The notes: a model not told the origin generated them from the letters alone. A stretch of 64,000 nt of DNA from Neptunitalea lumnitzerae (GCF_027924185.1 NZ_BRVO01000001.1:1550001-1614000), one strand, 5' to 3'. Shown: positions 34,966-43,861, numbered from the stretch's first letter. Program-made: numbers and translations.

Positions 34966-36054
34966 ATGAGATACATTCTCCCCATTTTTTTATTGTTTAG
35001 TTTTTTAAGTTTTTCGCAATCAGCTACTAAAAGTTATAGTTTAGATGCGTCTTACTTTTATGGTAATATTCCCAGGCATAGCACTAGCATTTCGCATTTA
35101 ATAACAGGTCACCCTGAAGGTGTTGCACTTAGTTTTAGTGCTAAAACTTTTGGAGAAGAAGAGTGGCAGCAACGTTTTAACTATCCAGACTATGGGGCAA
35201 CTTTAGTGCATACCGATTTAAAAAATGAATATTTGGGAGCCAACACATCTTTGTATGGGCATTATAGTTTTTACTTTTTAAACAGAAACTTAATGCTACG
35301 TATAGGTGAAGGATTGGCTTATTGTAGCAATCCGTATGATAAAGAAAGTAATTACAGAAATTCTGCTTTTGGTTCTAGTATTGTTACGTCTACTTTTCTA
35401 ATGCTGAATTACAAAAAGGAGAATCTCTTTAAAAATTTAGGTTTTGAAGCTGGCTTGTTGATGCTGCATTATTCTAACGGTAATTTTAAAGCGCCTAATA
35501 CCAGTGTAAATGTGGTTGCTTTAAATATGGGGCTTACGTACAACATAGGTGATAATGAGCAAGAATATATAAAGACTATTACCGATAATAAGTACACAGA
35601 ACCTATAAAGTATAATGTTGTTTTTAGGTCGGGTGTAAATATGAGTGATGTAATAGGGAGTGGGCAATATCCGTTTTATGTACTTACCGCATATGCCGAT
35701 AAACGTTTGAGTAAATTAAGCGCTATACAGTTTGGAGCAGATGTGTTCTTTTCTCGTTTTTTAGAGGAATACATAAAATATATGAGCATTGCATTTCCTG
35801 AAGATGGTGTTAAAGGAGATGAAGATTATAAAAGAGCTGGTTTGCTTGTGGGGCATGAGCTTTTTGTAAACAGATTATCACTAGTTACCCAATTAGGATT
35901 TTACGTTTATAACCCCATCAATTATGAAAGTGGAATGTACCAGAGAATAGGGTTAAAGTATTATATGAATAAGTCTATTTTTGGAGGAGTAACGCTAAAA
36001 ACACATGCAGCCCAAGCAGAGGCTGTGGAATTTGCAATAGGAGTACGCTTATAA
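34966..36054 (+). CDS. Acyloxyacyl hydrolase / PagL-like lipid A deacylase
   Basis: This is a predicted outer-membrane protein of 362 residues with a signal peptide (MRYILPIFLLFSFLSFS). The catalytic motif HYSNG (in LHYSNGNFKAPN, near residue 168) gives the His-Ser pair of PagL-type lipid A 3-O-deacylases, and the surrounding beta-strands fit an eight-stranded barrel plus extra C-terminal strands. It is longer than PagL, like other Bacteroidota acyloxyacyl-hydrolase-family proteins. It sits one base before a DUF2807 lipoprotein and two further genes, suggesting an envelope-related unit. Lipid A modification is inferred, not shown. Confidence 0.75.
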   Translation: MRYILPIFLLFSFLSFSQSATKSYSLDASYFYGNIPRHSTSISHLITGHPEGVALSFSAKTFGEEEWQQRFNYPDYGATLVHTDLKNEYLGANTSLYGHYSFYFLNRNLMLRIGEGLAYCSNPYDKESNYRNSAFGSSIVTSTFLMLNYKKENLFKNLGFEAGLLMLHYSNGNFKAPNTSVNVVALNMGLTYNIGDNEQEYIKTITDNKYTEPIKYNVVFRSGVNMSDVIGSGQYPFYVLTAYADKRLSKLSAIQFGADVFFSRFLEEYIKYMSIAFPEDGVKGDEDYKRAGLLVGHELFVNRLSLVTQLGFYVYNPINYESGMYQRIGLKYYMNKSIFGGVTLKTHAAQAEAVEFAIGVRL

Positions 36055-36055
36055 T

Positions 36056-36808
36056 ATGAAAAAACTGATATACATATTAGCAGTATTAGTGGCCTTTTAC
36101 AGTTGTAATTCTGAGAAGGCAAACGATTGTTTTCAGACCACCGGAAGTATGGTGAGCGAAGTGATAACGGTAACCGATTTTTCTGAGATTGAAGTGAATG
36201 AAGGGGTGACATTATATATAAGCCAAGGCACTACCAATTCGGTAGCAATTGAAACTGGTGAAAACCTGTTAAATGATGTAGAAGCCTATGTTGAAAATGG
36301 AAGACTTATAGTTAATGATAATAATAGTTGTAATTACGTAAGAGACTATGGTGTAACCAAAGTATATGTAACCGCTACTAATATTACCAAAATTATTAAT
36401 AATTCGCAGTTTAATGTGTATGGCGAGAATACATTGTATTTTCCTGAATTAGAATTAGTGTCAGAGAATTATGATTCTGATGGTTTAGCGGTAGGTTCTT
36501 TTTATTTAGATGTTATTGCTAATAATTTAAGATGTACGTTTAATGATTGGTCGAGTGCGTTTATTAGTGGAACAACCACCAACTTAACCGTTAATTTTTA
36601 CAGTGGCGATAGTAGGTTTGAAGGTGCTGATTTAATAGCGCAAAATGTGTCTATTTACCATAGAAGTTCAAATGATATTATAGTATACCCTGTACAAAGT
36701 TTGTCTGCTGAGCTGGTGAGTACAGGAAATGTAATTGTAAAAAATACACCTTTGGAAATTTCAATTCTAACGCCGTATATTGGCAGGGTAATATTTGAAG
36801 ATCAATGA
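36056..36808 (+). CDS. DUF2807 (head GIN domain) lipoprotein
   Basis: The 250-residue protein has a lipoprotein signal with lipobox cysteine (LVAFYSC) and a right-handed beta-helix-like DUF2807 domain, shown by TVTDFSEIEVNEGVTLYISQG and the repeated strand pattern through residue 250. Members are common periplasmic or surface proteins in Bacteroidota with no assigned reaction. The start is 2 bases after the deacylase stop, and its end overlaps the next gene by 4 bases, so the three genes are translated from one message. Confidence 0.83.
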   Translation: MKKLIYILAVLVAFYSCNSEKANDCFQTTGSMVSEVITVTDFSEIEVNEGVTLYISQGTTNSVAIETGENLLNDVEAYVENGRLIVNDNNSCNYVRDYGVTKVYVTATNITKIINNSQFNVYGENTLYFPELELVSENYDSDGLAVGSFYLDVIANNLRCTFNDWSSAFISGTTTNLTVNFYSGDSRFEGADLIAQNVSIYHRSSNDIIVYPVQSLSAELVSTGNVIVKNTPLEISILTPYIGRVIFEDQ

Positions 36809-37938
36809 ACTTAAAAAGTAAGGTGCTTTTAATTGTTTGTAATATGATTTTGCAGGTTCATTGTGCCCGACAAATACCTGTATCTAGCAATCAGATTATA
36901 CCAGTAGAAAATGAAGCGGTAACAGAATCAGAAAGAATAGTATCTGAACTTCTCATTAGAAAAAAAATTCCGGGATTGGCTGTAGTGGTAACCAAAAAAG
37001 ATAGTGTTATTTGGAAAGCCGGTTATGGTTATGCAAATGTGCGAAAGGCTGAGTATATAGACCCAGATAAATCATTGTTTAGGGTGGCTAGTATTTCTAA
37101 ACCTATTTCTGCCGTGGGATTAATGAAAATGTATGAAGACGGTATTATTGATATCAATGCCTCTGTTTATAAATACGTGCCAGACTTTCCTAGAAAGAAA
37201 TACGACTTTACTATAAAACAGCTTGCAGCCCATACGGCAGGTATACGTACCTACAGAGGAAATGAATTTTTGAATAGAAAATACATGACCATTAAAGATG
37301 GGTTAAGCTTTTTTGATAAAGATACGCTTATGTACCAGCCAGGAAAAGGCTATTTATATAACAGCAACGATTGGAATTTGGTAGCTGTAGCTATGGAAAA
37401 TGCAAGCACGTTAGATTTTGAATATTACATGAAAAATGAAATATTTAAACCACTGGGCTTAACACATATTATAGCAGATAAAAGTGAGAATTTAGAAGAT
37501 AAAGTAGTTTTCTACACTAAAAGAGGTAGAAGAGGGCGTTTTAAAATAGCATCTAAAGTTAATAATTATTATAAGCTTGCATCTGGTGGTTACTTGGCAA
37601 GTGCTTCTGATATAGCCAAATTTGGCAATGATGTTTTGTACAACCGCATACTACAGCCAAAAAGTAAAAAAGTAATGCTGACCAGACAAGAGGTAAATGA
37701 TGAACCAACGTATTATGGTTTGGGATGGGAAGTTAGTTTAGACAAACGCCATAGGCACTATTACGGGCATTTTGGAAATGGTGTAGGAGGTTATGGGTAT
37801 TTCTATGTGTACCCAGAAGAAGAAATGGTATTTGTATTTTTAACAAACATTACCAATCCGGGTATTAATGACGCCATAGATGAAATAATGGATATAATGA
37901 TCCTGGGAAACACTACCGAAGAAAATCCTACGAAGTAA
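36805..37938 (+). CDS. Serine hydrolase of the beta-lactamase / penicillin-binding family
   Basis: The 377-residue exported protein carries the serine beta-lactamase-like motifs: SISK (the SxxK nucleophile, in RVASISKPISAVGL), a YNS (YxN-like) in YLYNSNDWNLV, and HFGNGVGG in place of the usual HTG/KTG. An N-terminal hydrophobic segment (VLLIVCNMILQVHC) acts as signal. Such proteins are esterases, peptidases or carboxypeptidases rather than true lactamases. Its natural substrate is unknown. The last gene of the envelope unit, it converges with gldA, overlapping its end by 11 bases. Confidence 0.83.
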   Translation: MNLKSKVLLIVCNMILQVHCARQIPVSSNQIIPVENEAVTESERIVSELLIRKKIPGLAVVVTKKDSVIWKAGYGYANVRKAEYIDPDKSLFRVASISKPISAVGLMKMYEDGIIDINASVYKYVPDFPRKKYDFTIKQLAAHTAGIRTYRGNEFLNRKYMTIKDGLSFFDKDTLMYQPGKGYLYNSNDWNLVAVAMENASTLDFEYYMKNEIFKPLGLTHIIADKSENLEDKVVFYTKRGRRGRFKIASKVNNYYKLASGGYLASASDIAKFGNDVLYNRILQPKSKKVMLTRQEVNDEPTYYGLGWEVSLDKRHRHYYGHFGNGVGGYGYFYVYPEEEMVFVFLTNITNPGINDAIDEIMDIMILGNTTEENPTK

Positions 37939-38821
37939 GCTCTCTAAAAAGACTTTCTAACGATTTGTTTTGCTGATTTAATTGTAAAATTTTCAATCCG
38001 TTGTCATGGGCAAAATCAAAAACCTTAGGTCGCATATCTACTTCGGTATCAAAAGTAATCTCGTACACAAAACCATATTTGTTTTCAGCATTCAAAACTT
38101 TTGGCATCTGTTTTAAGAAAGCTTCTTCTACTCGGTAATCAAATTCAACTTCAACAATCTGTTGTTGTCCTTTTCTAAGATTATGTAGGTTTTCATCTGC
38201 TACCAATTCCCCTTTATTAATAATAATAACACGGTCACAAATAGCTTCTACCTCTTGCATAATGTGTGTAGAAAGCAAAACTGTTTTTTCTTTGCCTACT
38301 TCTTTAATAAGTTTTCTAATTTCAACTAATTGATTAGGGTCTAAACCTGTTGTAGGTTCATCAAGTATTAATACATCTGGTTCATGTAAAAGTGCAGCGG
38401 CTAACCCAACTCTTTGTCGGTATCCTTTAGAAAGCTGTCCTATTTTTTTGTGTGCTTCAGGTGTAAGTCCGGTTAAGGTAATAACACTTTCAATGTTGGT
38501 TTTAGGAGAACCATATATTTTAGCATTAAAAGCAAGATATTCTTTTACATACATATCAAGGTATAGTGGGTTATGTTCTGGCAAGTAGCCAATACATTGC
38601 TGAATGTTTTTTTGTTCTGTTTCAACATCAAACCCGTTTACCGTAGCCTTACCTTCTGTAGCTTTTAAAAAAGTAGTTAGAATTTTCATGGTTGTAGACT
38701 TACCTGCTCCATTTGGACCTAAGAAACCAACTATTTCTCCTTTTTTAATAGAGAAACTAACGTTATTTAATGCTTTTTGCGAGCCAAATGTTTTGGTAAG
38801 GTTGCTAACTTCAATTGACAT
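37928..38821 (-). CDS. gldA: ABC transporter ATPase GldA
   Basis: This 297-residue ATP-binding protein matches the gliding-motility GldA group in length, in its opening (MSIEVSNLTKTFGSQKALNNVSF-type, residues 1-23) and in its C-terminal extension. Walker A (GPNGAGKST), the signature (LSKGYRQRVG) and Walker B (LILDEP) are intact. In Flavobacterium johnsoniae GldA works with GldF and GldG, which are encoded elsewhere, as is usual. It may also be a general multidrug- or Na-export-type ATPase, but the family match and taxon favour GldA. Confidence 0.82.
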   Translation of the reverse strand: MSIEVSNLTKTFGSQKALNNVSFSIKKGEIVGFLGPNGAGKSTTMKILTTFLKATEGKATVNGFDVETEQKNIQQCIGYLPEHNPLYLDMYVKEYLAFNAKIYGSPKTNIESVITLTGLTPEAHKKIGQLSKGYRQRVGLAAALLHEPDVLILDEPTTGLDPNQLVEIRKLIKEVGKEKTVLLSTHIMQEVEAICDRVIIINKGELVADENLHNLRKGQQQIVEVEFDYRVEEAFLKQMPKVLNAENKYGFVYEITFDTEVDMRPKVFDFAHDNGLKILQLNQQNKSLESLFRELTS

Positions 38822-38955
38822 AAGTACAACTATGAGTTTAAGGTTCTGTGATATGTTATATAAAGTTTCAAAAATACTATTTTAAATTACTTATTGTAAT
38901 TCAATTAGAGCCTATTTTAAGTTTCCGTAAAAAAAATCTAAAAAATCATATATAG

Positions 38956-38988
38956 TTGTTTTATTATTAGATAAAATAATTTACTTTA
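38956..38988 (+). promoter_or_regulatory. Promoter of the aromatic operon
   Basis: TTG at 38956-38958 and TTACTTTA at 38981-38988 (22-base spacer) resemble the Bacteroidota consensus and lie 24 bases before the leader ATG. Confidence 0.5.
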
Positions 38989-39012
38989 GCTACCATAATA
39001 ACAATCAACAAG

Positions 39013-39087
39013 ATGATTAACAACACTTATTTCTGGAACCGTTTTTATTTTTACTTCTATTTTAGAAGCGAAACGGGACTGCTATAA
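39013..39087 (+). CDS. Aromatic-rich leader peptide of the pheA operon, 24 aa
   Basis: The frame encodes MINNTYFWNRFYFYFYF followed by RSETGLL. Ten of the first 17 residues are Phe, Tyr or Trp, including seven consecutive aromatic codons. It ends 73 bases before pheA and overlaps RNA segment 2 of the attenuator. The design is that of a leader peptide whose translation reports charged aromatic tRNA levels. It is not predicted to have any function as a protein. Confidence 0.88.
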   Translation: MINNTYFWNRFYFYFYFRSETGLL

Positions 39088-39151
39088 GTGAAACGATATA
39101 GAATTGTATAAATTATAATGAGTCCCGATATTTTATCGGGACTTTTTTTTT
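39039..39151 (+). promoter_or_regulatory. Transcription attenuator of the pheA operon
   Basis: Four RNA segments are visible. Segment 1 CCGTTT (39039-39044) and segment 2 AAACGG (39071-39076) form a hairpin, with an inner CTTCTA/TAGAAG. Segment 2's CGGGACT (39074-39080) can pair with segment 3 AGTCCCG (39121-39127) as antiterminator. Segment 3 plus 4 (39121-39143, a perfect 10-bp stem with TTT loop) and a nine-T tract form the terminator. Ribosome stalling at the aromatic codons would free segment 2. Confidence 0.88.
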
Positions 39152-39159
39152 GATCTTAT

Positions 39160-39987
39160 ATGAAAAAACAAATTGCCATACAGGGTATAAAAGGCTGTTT
39201 CCATCATCAGGTGGCACTAGAGTATTTTGGAGAAGATATTGAAATAGAAGAGTGTATGTCTTTTGATGCATTGGTAGATGCAGTAATTAAAAAAAAGGTA
39301 GACCTAGGGGTTATGGCTATTGAAAATTCTATAGCGGGTTCTATAATACCTAACTACGCGCTTATTGATAGCAATAATTTACATGTTATAGGAGAGCACT
39401 ATATTAATGTAAACCATCATTTAATGGTGCTTCCTGGGCAAGATATTATGGATATAACAGAAGTGCACTCGCATCCAATGGCATTATTGCAGTGTAAAGA
39501 GTTTTTTAAACAATATCCTCATATAAGATTGGTAGAATGTTCTGATACCGCAGAAAGTGCTAGAAGAGTTAAGGAGATGCAGTTGAAAGGTGTTGGAGCA
39601 ATAGCCTCTGCAACCGCGGCACAATTGTATGATTTAGAGATTTTGTTTTCTGAAATACAGACAATTAAGAATAATTCAACGCGTTTCGTTATCGTAAAAA
39701 CTCAAAATTCGGTTTTGCCAAAAGAAGAAATAAACAAAGCTTCGTTAAAATTTGAGTTAGATCATAAAAGAGGAAGCTTAGCCGCTGTACTTAATGTGAT
39801 GAGCGATTGTAAATTGAATTTAACCAAAATACAGTCGTTACCCATTATAGAAACTCCTTGGAAGTACGCATTTTTTGTAAATATTACATTTCAGGATTAT
39901 GAAGATTATGAAAAGGCAGTGAAATTGCTAACTATTATGGCAGACAAGTTTAAAATACTAGGTGAATATAAAAATGCAATGAAGTAA
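39160..39987 (+). CDS. pheA: Prephenate dehydratase
   Basis: This 275-residue enzyme converts prephenate to phenylpyruvate. The catalytic domain shows GIKGCFHHQVALEYF, AIENSIAGSIIPNY and the NNSTRF signature (TRF). The C-terminal ACT domain begins around residue 195 with SLAAVLNVMSDCKLNLTK; its usual Phe-binding ESRP motif reads QSLP here. It has no chorismate mutase domain, since this is fused to DAHP synthase downstream. It is the first gene of the operon and directly behind the attenuator. Its stop overlaps the next start (TAATG). Confidence 0.95.
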   Translation: MKKQIAIQGIKGCFHHQVALEYFGEDIEIEECMSFDALVDAVIKKKVDLGVMAIENSIAGSIIPNYALIDSNNLHVIGEHYINVNHHLMVLPGQDIMDITEVHSHPMALLQCKEFFKQYPHIRLVECSDTAESARRVKEMQLKGVGAIASATAAQLYDLEILFSEIQTIKNNSTRFVIVKTQNSVLPKEEINKASLKFELDHKRGSLAAVLNVMSDCKLNLTKIQSLPIIETPWKYAFFVNITFQDYEDYEKAVKLLTIMADKFKILGEYKNAMK

Positions 39988-41129
39988 TGGAGGTTGCGAA
40001 ACGTTTACATACAGTTGAAGAATACTACTTCTCAAAAAAATTAAGAGAAGTAAGAGGCTTAATGGCAGCAGGTAAGCCTATTATAAATATGGGAATTGGT
40101 AGCCCCGATTTAGTACCGGCACCACAGGTAATAGAAGCTATGCAAAGTGCTGCTTTAGAACAAGGTGCGCATCAGTACCAAAGTTATCAGGGCATACCAG
40201 AATTAAGGCAAGGGATAGCAGATTTTTACAAGAAACATTTTAAGGTAACCGTAAATGCAGATACTGAAGTGTTACCGTTAATGGGGTCTAAAGAAGGGAT
40301 TATGCATATTTCAATGGCTTTTTTAAATGAGGGAGATGAGGTGCTTATTCCAAATCCAGGATATCCAACCTATACATCGGTAACTAAGTTGGTTTTAGCA
40401 AAGCCTGTATACTATAATCTACAAGCAGAAACTAATTGGTTTCCGGATATAGAAGCGCTTGAGAAGAGAGATTTAAGTAAGGTGAAAATTATGTGGTTAT
40501 CGTACCCACATATGCCAACGGGAGCTAAGGCAACTACCGAAATGTTTGAGAAGCTAGTAGCTTTTGCTAAGAAACATCAAATTCTGTTGGTAAATGACAA
40601 TCCGTACAGCTTTGTTTTAAACGAAGAACAATTGAGTATTTTAACAGTAGCGGGAGCAAAAGAGGTTGCTGTAGAATTAAACTCGTTAAGTAAAAGCTTC
40701 AACATGGCAGGATGGCGTGTAGGGATGGTACTTGGTAATGCAGAACATATTTCGGCCATATTAAAAGTAAAAAGTAATATGGATAGTGGTATGTTTTATT
40801 CGGTACAAAAGGGAGCAGTAGCTGCTTTGAAACTTGAAAAAGAATGGTTTGACAAATTAAATACCATTTATACCAAGCGTAAAAAGTTAATCTTAGAATT
40901 GGTTGAAAAACTGGGATGTACGTATGATAGTGATGCTGTAGGAATGTTTGTATGGTGTAAGTTGCCAGCGGGAATAACATCATCTGAAGCATTTATAGAT
41001 TCTATTTTGTATGAAAAAGATTTATTTATAACTCCAGGAACCATTTTTGGAGATATGGGAGAAGGTTACATACGATTTTCATTATGTGTACCAGAAGAAA
41101 AAATACAAGAAGCAATAAGTAGATTTTAA
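39987..41129 (+). CDS. Aromatic-type class I/II aminotransferase
   Basis: The PLP-dependent enzyme (380 residues) has the lysine segment SLSKSFNMAGWRVGM, MGIGSPDLVP near the N-terminus and GYPTYTSV in the substrate pocket. It likely transaminates phenylpyruvate and/or hydroxyphenylpyruvate, given its place between pheA and tyrA, although aspartate aminotransferase activity is also possible. A translationally coupled start overlaps the pheA stop. Substrate is inferred from context. Confidence 0.87.
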   Translation: MEVAKRLHTVEEYYFSKKLREVRGLMAAGKPIINMGIGSPDLVPAPQVIEAMQSAALEQGAHQYQSYQGIPELRQGIADFYKKHFKVTVNADTEVLPLMGSKEGIMHISMAFLNEGDEVLIPNPGYPTYTSVTKLVLAKPVYYNLQAETNWFPDIEALEKRDLSKVKIMWLSYPHMPTGAKATTEMFEKLVAFAKKHQILLVNDNPYSFVLNEEQLSILTVAGAKEVAVELNSLSKSFNMAGWRVGMVLGNAEHISAILKVKSNMDSGMFYSVQKGAVAALKLEKEWFDKLNTIYTKRKKLILELVEKLGCTYDSDAVGMFVWCKLPAGITSSEAFIDSILYEKDLFITPGTIFGDMGEGYIRFSLCVPEEKIQEAISRF

Positions 41130-41132
41130 CAG

Positions 41133-41990
41133 ATGAATATTTTTATAATAGGTGTTGGATTAATAGGAGGGTCGTTTGCATTAGATGTAAAGGATACTTA
41201 TTCAGATGTAAAAGTATTTGGTATAGATAACAACCCAGAGCATTTGTCTACCGCATTAGCACTAGGAGTGATAGATGAGAAGGCAGATTGGAATGATTTG
41301 GGGAAGGCAGATATAGTGTATGCAGCTATACCTGTAAATGTACTTTGCAACGTACTACCTGAAATATTAGATAAGGTAAATGATGAAGCTGTGGTAATAG
41401 ATGGGGGGTCTACTAAAATGCTTATTTGTGAAGCAGTTAAAGAGCACCCGAAGCGTAGAAATTTTTTAGCAGCACACCCAATTGCAGGTACAGAATTCTC
41501 GGGCCCCGAAGCAGCTATAAAAGGACTTTATGCAAATAAGACCAATATTATTTGTGAGGTGGAAAAAACAGCCTTTAAATTACAAGAAAGGGCTTTAAAA
41601 ATATTTTCAGATATAGGAATGCGTATTCGTTATATGGATCCGTATTCACATGATAAGCATATTGCGTATACATCGCATTTATCGCATATCAGTTCATTTA
41701 TGTTGGGAAAAACAGTTATTGAAAAAGAAGCCAATGAACGGGATATTTTCGACATGGCTGGGTCGGGTTTTGAAAGTACAGTACGTCTTGCAAAAAGTTC
41801 ACCCGCCATGTGGACTCCCATTTTTCAGCAGAACAAACAAAATGTGTTAGAAACATTAGAGGAGTATATAGAGAATCTTCAGGAGTTTAGAGACCTAATG
41901 TTGAAAGACGACTTTGAAGCTATTTATAATGTAATGCAGAATACAAATAAGATTAAAGAAATATTAAAAGGAATTACCGTAAAAAATTAA
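41133..41990 (+). CDS. tyrA: Prephenate dehydrogenase
   Basis: This NAD(P)-dependent enzyme decarboxylates prephenate to 4-hydroxyphenylpyruvate. The 285-residue protein has the dinucleotide-binding GVGLIGGSFALD at its start, the catalytic-region histidines in AHPIAGTEFSGP, and YSHDKHIAYTSHLSHI. It lacks an ACT domain, so direct tyrosine feedback may be weak and operon attenuation could matter more. Eleven bases separate it from the next gene. Confidence 0.92.
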   Translation: MNIFIIGVGLIGGSFALDVKDTYSDVKVFGIDNNPEHLSTALALGVIDEKADWNDLGKADIVYAAIPVNVLCNVLPEILDKVNDEAVVIDGGSTKMLICEAVKEHPKRRNFLAAHPIAGTEFSGPEAAIKGLYANKTNIICEVEKTAFKLQERALKIFSDIGMRIRYMDPYSHDKHIAYTSHLSHISSFMLGKTVIEKEANERDIFDMAGSGFESTVRLAKSSPAMWTPIFQQNKQNVLETLEEYIENLQEFRDLMLKDDFEAIYNVMQNTNKIKEILKGITVKN

Positions 41991-42000
41991 AAATAAGAGC

Positions 42001-43083
42001 ATGGAAAATTCAGTAGAAATGAGAACGTGGTTAGATGATTTAGGGTTAGATCATCCGTTAGTAATAGCAGGACCTTGCAGTGCAGAAACAGAAGAGCAAG
42101 TGTTGGGAATTGCAAAAGCTTTAAAAGATACCGATGTAAATTATTTTAGAGCCGGTATTTGGAAACCTAGAACACGACCAGGGAACTTTGAGGGAGTAGG
42201 AGCTCTAGGATTAAAATGGCTACAAAAAGTAAAGGCTGAAACCGGAATGAAAACGGCTACTGAAGTTGCCAACAAAGACCATGTTAAATTAGCTTTAGAA
42301 CATGATATTGATTTATTATGGATTGGTGCACGTTCTACGGTGAGTCCTTTTATAATTCAAGAAATAGCAGATGAATTAAAAGGAACCGATAAAATAGTAT
42401 TGGTAAAGAACCCTGTAAACCCAGATTTATCTTTATGGTTAGGAGCAATTGAGCGTTTGTATACTGCCGATATTAAAAAGTTAGGAGTAATTCACAGAGG
42501 ATTTTCTACCTACGAAAAAACAAAGTACAGAAATATTCCAGAATGGCAGTTGGCTATTGAGCTACAACAAAAATATCCTGATTTACCATTAATATGTGAC
42601 CCATCTCACATTACAGGAAAAAGAGATATGATTTTTGATGTATCACAAACGGCATTAGATTTAAACTATGACGGATTAATGATTGAAACACATACCGATC
42701 CGGATAATGCGTGGAGTGATGCAGCACAACAGGTGACGCCAACTACTTTAGTGCAAATCATGAAAGATTTAAGAATACGTAAGGAAACAGTAGCAGGAGA
42801 AGATTATAATAGTACTATAGCGCAATTAAGAGCCCAAATTGATGTAATAGATAATCAATTAATTGAAACCTTAGGGAAACGCATGAAAGTAGCTAAGGAT
42901 ATAGGAGAACTTAAGAAAACTAAAAACGTTGCAGTATTACAAAATAACCGCTGGAACGAAATTTTAGGTAAAATGATTTTAGAAGGTGAGCAAAAGGGAT
43001 TAAGTGAAGAATTTGTTTTAAAAATGTTTAAAGCCATTCACCAAGAGTCTATTAATCATCAAGAGAAAATATTAAAAGCTTAA
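42001..43083 (+). CDS. Bifunctional DAHP synthase / chorismate mutase
   Basis: The 360-residue protein joins a type I DAHP synthase of the KdsA-like (I-beta) subgroup (about 1-265; GPCSAETEEQ, WKPRTRPGNFEG and CDPSHITGKRD motifs) to an AroQ chorismate mutase (about 270-360; LRAQIDVIDNQLIETLGKRM). It thus makes the first shikimate intermediate and also commits chorismate to Phe and Tyr. The mutase domain may act as the feedback-sensing part, as known for related fusions. It is the last gene of the operon, ending at a terminator. Confidence 0.93.
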   Translation: MENSVEMRTWLDDLGLDHPLVIAGPCSAETEEQVLGIAKALKDTDVNYFRAGIWKPRTRPGNFEGVGALGLKWLQKVKAETGMKTATEVANKDHVKLALEHDIDLLWIGARSTVSPFIIQEIADELKGTDKIVLVKNPVNPDLSLWLGAIERLYTADIKKLGVIHRGFSTYEKTKYRNIPEWQLAIELQQKYPDLPLICDPSHITGKRDMIFDVSQTALDLNYDGLMIETHTDPDNAWSDAAQQVTPTTLVQIMKDLRIRKETVAGEDYNSTIAQLRAQIDVIDNQLIETLGKRMKVAKDIGELKKTKNVAVLQNNRWNEILGKMILEGEQKGLSEEFVLKMFKAIHQESINHQEKILKA

Positions 43084-43091
43084 TCATAAAA

Positions 43092-43119
43092 AAAGGGATA
43101 CTTTTTAAAGTATCCCTTT
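43092..43119. terminator. Bidirectional terminator after the aromatic operon
   Basis: AAAGGGATACTTT pairs with AAAGTATCCCTTT with a TT loop. It also serves the convergent gene at 43143-43610. Confidence 0.82.
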
Positions 43120-43142
43120 CATATTTTTAATAGTATCTAAAA

Positions 43143-43610
43143 TTAAGCTTTAATACGTCTAAAGATTAAACGAGTAATAAAAATTCCGTTTCCGTCTCCT
43201 TTACCAGCTTCACTCTCTACAGCACTTGTAACAAAAGCAAGTTCCCATCCTTCTGCAACCATAGTGTTAATTTTAGAAGATATAACTGCATCATTAGCTA
43301 CAATGTTTTGAAATCTAATACCTCCTAAGTTGTAGAAGTTTAACAATTTAGTTTCTTCAAAGTTTCTTACTCTAATATCGTCTCTTTTAGATTTGTTTCT
43401 TTCGTCTTTATCTTTGTCATCAGATCTAACAGAAGTAAATTCTTTATAGTCTCTGTCTTCATCTGTAGATACCAATCTAGATCTACCTAAACCGTTAGGT
43501 ACAATAGACTCTACACTAGTAATAATTTTGTACTCGTAATTCTGAGCGCTTGCAGAAAAAACACCTGCAAAACAAAGCATAGCTATTAAAGCTAAAACTG
43601 ATTTTTTCAT
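43143..43610 (-). CDS. Secreted hypothetical protein, 155 aa
   Basis: I do not recognise this family. There is a clean signal peptide (MKKSVLALIAMLCFAGVFSASAQ). After it comes a strand (NYEYKIITSVESIVP), a highly charged Asp/Lys/Arg linker (DDKDKDERNKSKRDDIR) and a C-terminal beta-rich part with NTMVAEGWELAFVTSA, reminiscent of small DUF4177-like folds. A TATATTCG promoter-like octamer lies about 30 bases before the start on its strand. It has its own terminator shared with the aromatic operon. Function unknown. Confidence 0.7.
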   Translation of the reverse strand: MKKSVLALIAMLCFAGVFSASAQNYEYKIITSVESIVPNGLGRSRLVSTDEDRDYKEFTSVRSDDKDKDERNKSKRDDIRVRNFEETKLLNFYNLGGIRFQNIVANDAVISSKINTMVAEGWELAFVTSAVESEAGKGDGNGIFITRLIFRRIKA

Positions 43611-43861
43611 GATTTTAATTTATTTATTGATTATTAAGGGTAGCGAATATACAATTTTTTACGGTTGGCCGTATAAAAAAAGGATTAACTGCTTTAAATA
43701 AAGTGTAAAGTGTGTTGATAGCACTAAGTTTTGTATAAAAATATAATTTGTTTTAAATGTGTATGTTGTTGGTAATTAGTATCTTGAAATGTTTAATATT
43801 GAGTTTTTGTAACAAAATCAATTTTTTATTGACCATTATAACGAATTAATTAATCAAAAAA

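Larger units (their letters stand above)
38822..39159. other. Divergent region between gldA and the aromatic operon
   Basis: This 338-base gap holds a promoter at 38956-38988, the aromatic leader peptide and the pheA attenuator, each entered separately. No other gene is seen. Confidence 0.8.

Noticed and set aside
36961-37899. Serine hydrolase as a beta-lactamase resistance gene
   Set aside because: Only the SxxK-type motif and a modified HxG are present and the gene sits in an envelope unit; it is typical of the large esterase/peptidase group.
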